From assembly GCF_021184045.1 (NCBI RefSeq), contig NZ_CP073710.1, positions 2,180,685-2,244,684 of the forward strand: 64,000 nt of DNA, given 5' to 3'. A program made the position numbers and the translations under genes. This DNA is from Methanococcoides orientis. GTDB lineage: Archaea; Halobacteriota; Methanosarcinia; Methanosarcinales; Methanosarcinaceae. Below, piece by piece: positions 57,277-64,000 of the stretch. How positions within the stretch are numbered: the stretch's first letter is position 1; every line of letters starts with the position of its first letter. Below the pieces are notes generated by a model. That model ran no database searches. It was given only the letters and a program-made list of their open reading frames with translations, and had not been told where the DNA came from.

Positions 57277-57474
57277 ATGTTTGAAGCGCCTAAGATAAAC
57301 CGTAATGTCGGTCAAGTCCTTAAGTCATACCTGAGGGTATTGAAATTGTCCAAGAAGCCTTCAAGGGAAGAGTTCCTCATGATCTCTAAGGTTGCTGGTG
57401 CCGGTATTTTGCTAGTAGGTTTTGTTGGTTTCATTATCTATGTACTGCTGACGGAAGTGCCGAAGTGGGTGTAA
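57277..57474 (+). CDS. secE: Preprotein translocase subunit SecE
   Basis: Small essential subunit of the SecYEG channel (Sec61 gamma). It has 65 residues: an amphipathic helix (YLRVLKLSKKPSREEFLMIS) and one C-terminal transmembrane segment (ILLVGFVGFIIYVLLTEV). ATG 57277 follows GGCAGGT; the GTG at 57256 is less likely. Four bases separate it from spt5, a conserved archaeal pair. Confidence 0.95.
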   Translation: MFEAPKINRNVGQVLKSYLRVLKLSKKPSREEFLMISKVAGAGILLVGFVGFIIYVLLTEVPKWV

Positions 57475-57478
57475 CTGT

Positions 57479-57937
57479 ATGAGTGAAGATGCCGCTATAT
57501 TTGTTGTTAAGACAACTGCTAATCAAGAGCGTTCAGTTGCCGGGATGTTGGCTCAGGTTGCCAGAAAGGACAATCTCGACATAAGAGCTATAATTGCTCC
57601 GGATGAGCTTAAAGGCTATGTACTTCTGGAATCGTCCGATTCCGGTGCTGTAGAACAGGCTATTCAGACGGTTCCTCATGCAAGGACCGTTGTTAAAGGC
57701 CAGTCCAGTATAGCGGAGATCGAACATTTCCTTACACCAAAACCAACCGTCACAGGTATTGTGGAAGGTGCGATCATCGAGGTAACCTCCGGTCCTTTCA
57801 AGGGCGAAAAGGCACGTGTAAAGCGTGTTGATGAGGGTCACGAGGAAATCACGGTCGAGCTGTTCGATGCTGTTGTACCAATACCTATAACTATACGTGG
57901 TGATACTGTACGGATACTCAGGAAGGAAGAATCCTGA
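57479..57937 (+). CDS. spt5: Transcription elongation factor Spt5 (NusG)
   Basis: A processivity factor of RNA polymerase that works with Spt4. 152 residues: an NGN domain (about 1-90, starting AIFVVKTTANQERSVAGML) and one KOW domain (EGAIIEVTSGPFKGEKARVK near 100). No Spt4 gene is adjacent. It is followed by rpl11 after 65 bases, which has its own TATA-like text near 57970. Confidence 0.96.
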   Translation: MSEDAAIFVVKTTANQERSVAGMLAQVARKDNLDIRAIIAPDELKGYVLLESSDSGAVEQAIQTVPHARTVVKGQSSIAEIEHFLTPKPTVTGIVEGAIIEVTSGPFKGEKARVKRVDEGHEEITVELFDAVVPIPITIRGDTVRILRKEES

Positions 57938-58002
57938 TCTGTACCGCATGATTATATTCATTAACTAAAACTAAATTTATAAAATTAAAAAGGTGAATCT
58001 TA

Positions 58003-58491
58003 ATGGCAAGTGTTGTAGAAGCCTTGGTTCCTGGAGGTAAAGCAAATCCGGGCCCTCCACTTGGTCCAGCATTGGGACCTCTTGGTGTAAATATCAAAGA
58101 CGTGATCGATAAGATCAATGACAAAACTAAAGATTACAATGGAATGCAGGTTCCTGTTAAGGTAATTGTCGATGACGACAAGAATGTCGAGATTGAAGTG
58201 GGTACTCCACCAACATCCGCATTGATCCTTAAGGAACTGAACATTGAGAAAGGCTCCGGTGAAGCCGGTACTGTCAATGTTGGTGATCTTTCAATTGCAC
58301 AGGCTGCAAAGGTCGCTCGCATGAAAAAAGACGATATCCTTTCCTATTCCCTCAAGGCTGCAGTTAAAGAGGTCATGGGTACATGTGTACCAATGGGCGT
58401 TACTGTAGAAGGTCTTGATCCAAGGGAATGCCAGAAAGCTGTTGATGAGGGCAAGTTTGACGAAGCTCTTGCAGCAGAAGCATGGAATTAA
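58003..58491 (+). CDS. rpl11: 50S ribosomal protein L11
   Basis: Part of the GTPase-associated centre of the large subunit. At 162 residues it is the archaeal length. The start [20 protein letters not shown] carries the flexible proline switch, and the C-terminal rRNA-binding domain follows ([19 protein letters not shown]). SD AAAGGTG. A stable hairpin lies after the gene. Confidence 0.97.
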   Translation: MASVVEALVPGGKANPGPPLGPALGPLGVNIKDVIDKINDKTKDYNGMQVPVKVIVDDDKNVEIEVGTPPTSALILKELNIEKGSGEAGTVNVGDLSIAQAAKVARMKKDDILSYSLKAAVKEVMGTCVPMGVTVEGLDPRECQKAVDEGKFDEALAAEAWN

Positions 58492-58524
58492 GGATCGATA
58501 TCTGATCTTAGTATCAAATGAATT

Positions 58525-58545
58525 GGTCGGCCGCCCAGGCTGACC
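58525..58545 (+). terminator. GC-rich hairpin after rpl11
   Basis: GGTCGGCC (58525-58532), loop GCCCA, GGCTGACC (58538-58545), 8 bp with one G-U pair. It could be an attenuator or partial terminator, or part of the leader of the next unit. No long T-run follows. Confidence 0.45.
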
Positions 58546-58551
58546 GACAAG

Positions 58552-58725
58552 TTTAAAATAATTGCTTCATTATTGAAGTGCTCGTAATTGAGATGAAAAT
58601 CTCCTTACTTTAACCGTAGTAGGCCGTAGCGGTCGCATCGGTTGGCATGCAATCTCGTGTGCCCTCCGGATACGGGGTATGACCCTGTATCTGAACATTT
58701 GTTCATTAACTACGGGAGGAATAGA
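58552..58725 (+). promoter_or_regulatory. Internal promoter and structured leader of rpl1
   Basis: TTTAAAATA (58552-58560) is a likely TATA box. The leader folds strongly: CCGTAGT (58614-58620) pairs perfectly with ACTACGG (58709-58715), next to the SD GGGAGGA; inside lie ATACGGGG with CCCTGTAT around a 5-base loop (near 58670-58690) and GAACATTTGTTC. Such folding next to the SD suits translational control, for example autoregulation by L1 as known in Methanococcus, although there the site lies inside the coding region. Confidence 0.5.
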
Positions 58726-59367
58726 ATGGTAGAAGAGACTACTTTAAATCTAGTAAAAGAGTTAGTCGAAGGGTCCCCTGAACGTAAGTTCTCTGAAAGT
58801 GTGGATCTGGCAATTAACTTAAAGAACCTCGATATGAGTCAACCTAAGAACCGTGTGGACGAAGAGATAATTCTTCCCAATGGTCTTGGTAAATCCCTTA
58901 AGATCGCTGTTTTCGCAAAGGGTGAAGTTGGACTCAATGCTAAAGATGCTGGTTCAGACTATGTTCTGACCGAAGAGGATATCCAAGAACTTGGCGAGGA
59001 TAAATCCAAGGCAAGAAGTCTTGCAAATGAGTGCGACTTCTTCATTTCAGAAGTGCAGTACATGCCTCTGATCGGTAAGACCCTCGGTGCAATTCTCGGT
59101 CCTCGTGGAAAGATGCCTGTACCTTTGACTCCTGATAAGAACGTCGCAGATCTTATCAACAGTACGAAGAACTCTATTCGTATAAGGTCAAAAGACAGAC
59201 TTACGTTCCACGTAGCAATTGGTCGCAGAGACATGGATGTCGAAAAGCTGGCAGAGAACATCGAGACAGTTCTGAGCAGGGTCGAGAACTCACTCGAAAA
59301 AGGTAAACATAACCTTAAATCGGTCTATGTTACGACTACTATGGGTAAATCTGTGAGGTTGGTATAA
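58726..59367 (+). CDS. rpl1: 50S ribosomal protein L1
   Basis: L1-stalk protein and, in archaea, translational repressor of its own operon. 213 residues from ATG 58726, which follows GGGAGGA; the longer open frame from TTG 58642 runs through the structured leader and is not coding. The L1 signature is in GKTLGAILGPRGKMPVPLTP near 125. It overlaps the rpl10 ATG by one base (TAATG), so the two are coupled. Confidence 0.97.
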   Translation: MVEETTLNLVKELVEGSPERKFSESVDLAINLKNLDMSQPKNRVDEEIILPNGLGKSLKIAVFAKGEVGLNAKDAGSDYVLTEEDIQELGEDKSKARSLANECDFFISEVQYMPLIGKTLGAILGPRGKMPVPLTPDKNVADLINSTKNSIRIRSKDRLTFHVAIGRRDMDVEKLAENIETVLSRVENSLEKGKHNLKSVYVTTTMGKSVRLV

Positions 59368-60389
59368 TGGCAGAACTTCACCACAGTGAACATATCCCTA
59401 AATGGAAGAAAGATGAGGTAGAGGACATCAAGGGACTCGTCACATCATATCCATTATTAGGTGTTGTGGGTATTGGAGGCATTCCTGCAAAACAGCTTCA
59501 GGCAATGAGAAGGAGCCTTAAGGACGTTGCTGTCCTGAAGGTGTCCAGAAACTCTCTCATAAAAAGAGCGCTCGATGAGTCATCCGATGATATCAAGAAA
59601 ATGGATGATTATGTTGAGGTTCAGACTGCACTGATATTCACAGAAGAGAATCCTTTCAAACTCTACAAGTTGCTTGAGAAGAGCAAGAGTCCTTCCCCTA
59701 TCAAAGGCGGAATGGTCACTCCTAATGATATTATTGTGGAAGCAGGTCCAACAAGCTTCCCACCAGGACCTATACTGGGCGATATGCAGGCTGCAGGAAT
59801 TCCTGCTGCAATCGACGGCGGTAAGGTCGTTATCAAGGAGACCAAGGCAGTTGCAAAGGCCGGAGAGGTCGTACCCCAGAAGCTCGCAGCTATGCTTACA
59901 AGGCTGGAGATCTATCCACTTGAAGTGGGTCTCGATCTAAGGGCTGTTATGGAAGAAGGATCAATCTTTACTCCTGACGTACTCGCAATTGATGAGGAAC
60001 AGATCTTCGCAGACTTCGTACAGGCTACTCAGCAGGCATTCAACCTGTCTGTCAACGCAGTGTACCCAACAACTGAAAACATCAGCACATTACTTGCAAA
60101 AGCAGCTTCAGAATCAAAGAACGTTGCTGTCAACGCTGTGGTATTCGAGCCGGATGTCATGGATATCCTGCTTGGTAAGGCACAGGGCGAGATGATGTCT
60201 GTTGCATCCGCTGCATCCGCTAAGGATGAGGGCGCAGTTGACGATGAGCTGAAAGAGGCACTTGGCGCAGCTGCATCAGCAGCACCAGTTGAATCTGCAG
60301 CTGAAGAGGTCGTTGAAGAGAAGGAAGAAGAAAAAGAAGAGGAAGAAGAGGGCGGCATGGCTGCTGGTCTTGGAGCACTCTTTGGATAA
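59367..60389 (+). CDS. rpl10: 50S ribosomal protein L10 (P0)
   Basis: Base of the ribosomal stalk; binds L11/23S rRNA and several L12 dimers. 340 residues: N-domain with HIPKWKKDEVEDIKGLVTSY, the insertion domain of archaeal/eukaryal P0 (about 110-185), C-terminal helices for L12 and the acidic tail ending [12 protein letters not shown], shared with L12. It overlaps rpl1 by one base. Confidence 0.97.
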   Translation: MAELHHSEHIPKWKKDEVEDIKGLVTSYPLLGVVGIGGIPAKQLQAMRRSLKDVAVLKVSRNSLIKRALDESSDDIKKMDDYVEVQTALIFTEENPFKLYKLLEKSKSPSPIKGGMVTPNDIIVEAGPTSFPPGPILGDMQAAGIPAAIDGGKVVIKETKAVAKAGEVVPQKLAAMLTRLEIYPLEVGLDLRAVMEEGSIFTPDVLAIDEEQIFADFVQATQQAFNLSVNAVYPTTENISTLLAKAASESKNVAVNAVVFEPDVMDILLGKAQGEMMSVASAASAKDEGAVDDELKEALGAAASAAPVESAAEEVVEEKEEEKEEEEEGGMAAGLGALFG

Positions 60390-60435
60390 ACTACTATTAA
60401 AAAATTAATATTAATAACATAAAAGGTGATTTACA

Positions 60436-60741
60436 ATGGAATACATATACGCAGCACTTTTACTACACAACGCTGAGAAAGACATTACAGAAGAAGCAGT
60501 TACAGCAGTACTCACTGCAGCTGGAGTAGACGTTAACGATGCACGTGCAAAGGCACTTGTCGCAGCACTCGAAGATGTTGACATCGCAGACGCAATGGCA
60601 ACCGCAGCATTCGCTGCACCTGCAGCAGCAGCACCTGCAGCAGCAGAGGCACCTGCAGCAGCTGAAGAAGCTCCTGCAGAAGAAGAGAAAGCTGAAGAAG
60701 AAGAGAGCGGCATGGCTGGTCTCGGAGCACTCTTCGGATAA
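60436..60741 (+). CDS. rpl12: 50S ribosomal protein L12 (P1)
   Basis: Stalk protein that recruits translation factors. 101 residues: an N-terminal dimerization domain ([20 protein letters not shown]), an Ala/Pro/Glu-rich hinge and the factor-binding tail [24 protein letters not shown]. Last gene of the unit; a long hairpin with T-run follows. Confidence 0.97.
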   Translation: MEYIYAALLLHNAEKDITEEAVTAVLTAAGVDVNDARAKALVAALEDVDIADAMATAAFAAPAAAAPAAAEAPAAAEEAPAEEEKAEEEESGMAGLGALFG

Positions 60742-60754
60742 TTTCTTTCAAAAC

Positions 60755-60793
60755 GATACTCGCATCATGCGGGTATCACCAATCTTTTTTTTC
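60755..60793 (+). terminator. Hairpin terminator after rpl12
   Basis: GATACTCGC (60755-60763), loop ATCAT, GCGGGTATC (60769-60777), 9 bp with one G-U pair, then ACCAATC and a run of Ts. Confidence 0.75.
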
Positions 60794-60934
60794 TTTACTC
60801 ACTTTAAATTCATAAATACTTACACTGTCTCTTTTTACTGTTTGATCTCTCTATCAGAACTATCGTTAGTCAAAAATCGAATAGATCCTTATGGGCAATC
60901 ATAAACTTATTTTAAAGTAGCTGTCCAATGATTC

Positions 60935-61957
60935 TTAATTCTCATCGGCAAGCTCAAAAAATGGGATTGTGGTATCCTTACTCCATTTTTCAAGAAATAC
61001 CAGCATGTGATATTTCATAAATACATGCAATGGCATGATTCCCATTATTGAGAAAAGTATCAACAATGCTATCTCTATGGCTGCAAATGGTGCAAGGATC
61101 AGCCATATGATACTCTGCTGAACGATTTCTGAAAGTGCAAAGTATATAATACCATCAATTAACAGGAAAAGCAATCCTGGCATCAACATGAGGAGGAGTA
61201 TAATGATTCCGAATGCAACCCCACCTCCGGTCCAGAGGATGAATCTTCCGAACCAGTAAGCTATCATCTGTTTCCAGTCCTGCCTGAATGTTGCCACTAC
61301 TTTTTCCAGGGCCTCAATTATCCCGATCTCATCATACATCGAAATGGGGATGCATAGGTAGATAAAAGAGTATATAATGGTGCTAAATATCCATATTATC
61401 AATATGATTGCAACAAGGCTCATTCCTCCTGCAATAAGCATGGGCATAAAACTTGTGGCAGGGTCATTGATCATCTGAATGATTAGGGGTAGTGCTGCCA
61501 TTATGAATATGGCAAAGAAACCTATTGCCAGAACAAAGCGTATTATGAAAAGGTTCAGTCCCATCCTCATGTATCTTTTAGAGGATTCCCATAACCTAAC
61601 ATCATTTTTTGTGATGGATTCCACAAAAACAAAATCCATTACTGATGAGATATACCACAATATCAGGATAAATAGTCCGATAGATCCTACAATTGCAAGT
61701 ATCAATGGCAGGTCGGGTGTGGATGTTATCTGGTCAACGAATACATTTCCATTTGGAATGTAAGAAAAAGGGAGGTCTGGTAAGTCACTGTTGCCTGTGT
61801 TAGGTGTTGAACCGTTGTAACCTGAACTTCCTCCTCCGCCTGCTAAGGCGACGATGATCGCAAGTTTCAGCCACTTTTTTAGATCGAACGGTTCCAGCAG
61901 GCATTGTCTCGTTCTTCTGAGAGCTTTGCCTACTGCATTTACTACAAACCAGTCCAT
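60935..61957 (-). CDS. Multi-pass membrane protein (DUF7544-like)
   Basis: A 340-residue protein with about six hydrophobic segments. It starts MDWFVVNAVGKALRRTRQCL with LEPFDLKKWLKLAIIVALAGG after it, a pattern seen in archaeal and bacterial membrane proteins of unknown role, followed by a Gly/Ser/Asn-rich external loop and helices between about 85 and 320. It ends ELADEN in the cytoplasm. It lies 43 bases after the DEAD-box helicase on the same strand and may be cotranscribed. Function unknown. Confidence 0.75.
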   Translation of the reverse strand: MDWFVVNAVGKALRRTRQCLLEPFDLKKWLKLAIIVALAGGGGSSGYNGSTPNTGNSDLPDLPFSYIPNGNVFVDQITSTPDLPLILAIVGSIGLFILILWYISSVMDFVFVESITKNDVRLWESSKRYMRMGLNLFIIRFVLAIGFFAIFIMAALPLIIQMINDPATSFMPMLIAGGMSLVAIILIIWIFSTIIYSFIYLCIPISMYDEIGIIEALEKVVATFRQDWKQMIAYWFGRFILWTGGGVAFGIIILLLMLMPGLLFLLIDGIIYFALSEIVQQSIIWLILAPFAAIEIALLILFSIMGIMPLHVFMKYHMLVFLEKWSKDTTIPFFELADEN

Positions 61958-62000
61958 AAAAAGAACTAATGATGTTTATATAAAAAGGTGACCGGTAAGG

Positions 62001-63659
62001 TCACTCTGTCTGTCTTTTAACTCCGGTTCTCTTCTTAAATCCGGTACGTGCGCCGGATTTTTTGGATCCGCCATATCCTTCTGATCTTCCAGAGCCTTCA
62101 CCACTTCTTGACTTAGATCCATCATATCCTCCGGACCTTTTTTGGCCTCCGCGTCCTTCTGATCTTCCAGAGCCTTCGCCACTTTTCGGCTTAGATCCGC
62201 CATATCCTCCGGACCTTTTTTGGCCTCCGCGTCCTTCTGATCTTCCAGAGCCTTCGCCACTTTTCGGCTTAGATCCGCCATATCCTCCGGACCTTTTTTG
62301 GCCTCCGCGTCCTTCTGATCTTCCAGAGCCTTCGCCACTTTTCGGCTTAGATCCGCCATATCCTCCGGACCTTTTTTGGCCTCCGCGTCCTTCTGATCTT
62401 CCGGAGTCTTCATCACTTTTCGGCTTAGATCCGCCATATCCTCCAGACCTTTTTTGGCCTCCGCGTCCTTCTGATCTGCGACGTCCGCCGGATTTTTTGA
62501 AGCTGTTCCTGTCATGACGTTTATCTTTTTCGTCCTTTATGACTACCCTTTCAACATCAGGTACAGCTTCCTTTGTGATTGTGAACTTGCGGTGATGTCT
62601 CACGAGCTTTTGGAAAGCATCTGCCTCTCTGTCTGTTAAAACGTTGATGACCTTTCCTTCCTTGCCTGCTCTTGCGGTTCTGCCTATCCTGTGTACATAT
62701 TCATTAACATCATCAGGGATGTCATAATTGTAGACATGTGATACATGAGGAATGTCCAGACCACGAGCAGCAACATCTGTACAGACAAGTGCATGTGCTT
62801 CACTTGAATGGAACTTGTGGAGTGTGCTCTTTCTTTTTGCCTGGGTGTGACCACCATGTATAGCGATCGCATCAATGTCATTTTTCCTGAGGTTCTTCTG
62901 GACGAAATCTACATTGCTTCGTGTGTTACAGAAAACCATCACTAATCCTGACCTCTCTTTTTTCAGGAGGTGGACAAGCAGGGAGAATTTAATTGGTTTT
63001 GGAACATCATAATATACCTGTTCAAGCTTTTCAGGGTCTACATGTGCTTTTGCAAAGACTTTCTGAGGCTCGTTCATGTACTTGCGTGAGAGGTACTTTA
63101 TGTCCTTGGAAACAGTTGCTGAGAAAAGCAATGTTTGTCTTTCTTCCGGACACTCTTTAACGATATCTTCAACATCATCGATGAATCCCATGTCAAGCAT
63201 TCTGTCTGCTTCATCAAGGACCAGCATTTCTACGTTGTCAAGGTCTATTGTACCTCTTCCAATATGGTCCAGAAGTCTGCCAGGTGTCGCAACAACAATA
63301 TCTGCTTTTTCAAGTTGCCTCATCTGTGGGCCAATTGCAACTCCACCGTAGATTGATGCAATTTTTAATCTCTTGTGACGGGAGAACTCTTTCAGTGAGT
63401 TATGGACCTGCTCTGCCAGTTCCCTTGTAGGGGTGAGGACCAGGGCCTTTATTCCCCTTCCAGTCTCAATTTTCTGGATAATGCCACATCCGAATGCGAG
63501 TGTTTTGCCGGATCCGGTAGCTGCTCCTCCAATTATATCCTTTCCTTCAAGGATAAGCGGGATTGCCATTGACTGAATTTCCGTAGGGGCTTCAAAATTC
63601 TTTTCTTCGATTGATCTTAGGATCGCTTCTTCGATCCCTAGGTTTTTAAATGATTCCAT
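62001..63659 (-). CDS. deaD: DEAD-box RNA helicase with Gly/Arg-rich repeat tail
   Basis: ATP-dependent RNA helicase of 552 residues. Core motifs: Q motif APTEIQSMAIP near 20, I AATGSGKT, Ia PTRELAEQV, TPGRLLDHI, II VLDEADRMLDMGF, III FSAT and VI HRIGRTARAG near 325. The C-terminal 190 residues consist of 26-residue Gly/Arg/Ser/Lys repeats (GRGGQKRSGGYGGSKPKS is the core), probably RNA-binding. M. burtonii has a cold-induced helicase of this design that helps translation at low temperature; the same role is likely here. Confidence 0.93.
   Translation of the reverse strand: MESFKNLGIEEAILRSIEEKNFEAPTEIQSMAIPLILEGKDIIGGAATGSGKTLAFGCGIIQKIETGRGIKALVLTPTRELAEQVHNSLKEFSRHKRLKIASIYGGVAIGPQMRQLEKADIVVATPGRLLDHIGRGTIDLDNVEMLVLDEADRMLDMGFIDDVEDIVKECPEERQTLLFSATVSKDIKYLSRKYMNEPQKVFAKAHVDPEKLEQVYYDVPKPIKFSLLVHLLKKERSGLVMVFCNTRSNVDFVQKNLRKNDIDAIAIHGGHTQAKRKSTLHKFHSSEAHALVCTDVAARGLDIPHVSHVYNYDIPDDVNEYVHRIGRTARAGKEGKVINVLTDREADAFQKLVRHHRKFTITKEAVPDVERVVIKDEKDKRHDRNSFKKSGGRRRSEGRGGQKRSGGYGGSKPKSDEDSGRSEGRGGQKRSGGYGGSKPKSGEGSGRSEGRGGQKRSGGYGGSKPKSGEGSGRSEGRGGQKRSGGYGGSKPKSGEGSGRSEGRGGQKRSGGYDGSKSRSGEGSGRSEGYGGSKKSGARTGFKKRTGVKRQTE
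62077..62478. repeat. 78-bp tandem repeat inside deaD
   Basis: The block beginning CCTTCTGATC recurs at 62077, 62155, 62233, 62311, 62389 and 62467, exactly 78 bases (26 codons) apart. The middle copies are nearly identical, and the outer ones carry a few substitutions. It encodes the helicase tail. Because the unit is a multiple of three and lacks stops, other frames also stay open through it; these are not separate genes. Confidence 0.95.
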
Positions 63660-64000
63660 GATGATTACCTGTTAATATATATCTAATTCTTAAAAGAAGA
63701 AGAGCAACGTCTTTGTCTCTCGTTCTTGGCAAATCCCCACCGGAAATCTTGTTAGAAATCATTTTTATATTAATTATGATGGGGGTTTTTAACCTATTTC
63801 GTTTCAGATGCCCTTTCATGAATCTTTCTGCTTATAAACATTGTCCTATAAGAAGCAAAAAAAGGAGCTTTGGAAACATCCTTTCAAAAATATAGTAGTA
63901 TAGTATATACCGGACAAATGCTAAGTTTTATCAATACCGATGGAAGATATAGTGCACTTTAATGAGCATTCGATCAAAGAGTAACCATGTCTAAATTTTC
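63660..64000. other. Upstream region of deaD and possible start of a further gene
   Basis: On the minus strand TTAATATAAAAATG (about 63757-63772) is a likely deaD TATA box, giving a leader of roughly 80 bases or more before the ATG at 63659; GATATATATTAAC lies closer to the start. The remainder is AT-rich. At the right edge an ATG (63987) opens MSKF..., which cannot be judged. No RNA gene or repeat is seen. Confidence 0.35.

Noticed and set aside
58642-58725. N-terminal extension of L1 from a TTG
   Set aside because: Runs through a strongly folded leader; ATG 58726 has a strong SD and the normal L1 start.
61976-62515. 179-codon open frame on the minus strand with its own 26-residue repeats
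   Set aside because: It lies inside deaD; the 78-bp repeat has no stop in this frame, so it stays open by construction. No SD or family likeness.
62062-62517. Plus-strand Pro/Leu-rich repeat frame of 151 codons
   Set aside because: Antisense shadow of the same 78-bp repeat within deaD.
1-64000. CRISPR arrays, insertion sequences, prophage, rRNA and tRNA genes
   Set aside because: Looked for spaced direct repeats, transposase motifs, terminal inverted repeats and tRNA consensus by eye and found none convincing.

Overview
This window is a chromosomal segment of a methylotrophic methanogenic archaeon of the Methanosarcinaceae, most likely Methanococcoides or a close relative. The reasons are: a complete set of methanogenesis-marker genes next to the methyl-coenzyme M reductase (MCR) activation ATPase AtwA; archaeal forms of the ribosomal stalk, Spt5, SecE, FEN-1, aIF5A, HMG-CoA synthase and D-aminoacyl-tRNA deacylase; a DEAD-box helicase with a Gly/Arg-rich repeat tail like the cold-regulated helicase described from Methanococcoides burtonii; and near-avoidance of TAG as a stop codon, as expected where UAG can encode pyrrolysine. 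I read the terminal codon of 64 complete genes and only one is TAG. A second TAG lies in frame inside a sensor kinase.

Layout. 1-5.4 kb: 3'-truncated Nnr repair enzyme, TrkA-N/DHH protein, YkgJ-type cysteine cluster protein, 3-isopropylmalate dehydratase/homoaconitase large subunit, CBS protein. 5.6-9.7 kb: hisE between two CBS proteins, a Nog1-type GTPase, an aminotransferase and 6-phospho-3-hexuloisomerase. 9.7-15.1 kb: minus-strand groups with an Era-like GTPase and DUF2073, an AbrB/PhoU regulator, Pcm, a zinc-finger protein, agmatinase and aIF5A. 15.4-19.5 kb: surface metalloprotease, amber-interrupted hybrid kinase, lipoprotein nuclease, HAD phosphatase. 19.7-27.1 kb: MCR-activation cluster atwA-mmp3-mmp6-mmp5-mmp15-mmp17-mmp7 plus an AhpD-like protein. 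27.2-34.1 kb: presenilin-type protease, two small proteins, FEN-1, GpmI, Asd, methyltransferase. 34.1-42.8 kb: MATE exporter, a decayed gene, UbiA-type protein, FilR1-type regulator, PurH, a PP-loop/ferredoxin fusion, a Cas4-like protein. 42.9-46.9 kb: mevalonate entry operon (regulator, HMG-CoA synthase, thiolase, DUF35, CYTH protein). 47-55.9 kb: MetG, SppA, ribose-1,5-bisphosphate isomerase, aldehyde dehydrogenase, Trm5-like, DsrE and DtdA. 55.9-60.8 kb: ftsZ-secE-spt5-rpl11-rpl1-rpl10-rpl12. 60.9-64 kb: a membrane protein and the DEAD-box helicase.

The window is mostly housekeeping. I saw no rRNA, tRNA, CRISPR array, insertion sequence or prophage. The most notable items are the in-frame UAG in the kinase; the MCR-activation cluster with less-studied flanking genes; two reading frames whose best Shine-Dalgarno (SD) sequence points to a non-AUG/GUG/UUG start; a structured leader before ribosomal protein L1; a three-frame gene relic at 35.6-36.2 kb; and several perfect inverted repeats in promoter regions. 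Many gene ends carry hairpin plus T-run signals that look like intrinsic terminators.
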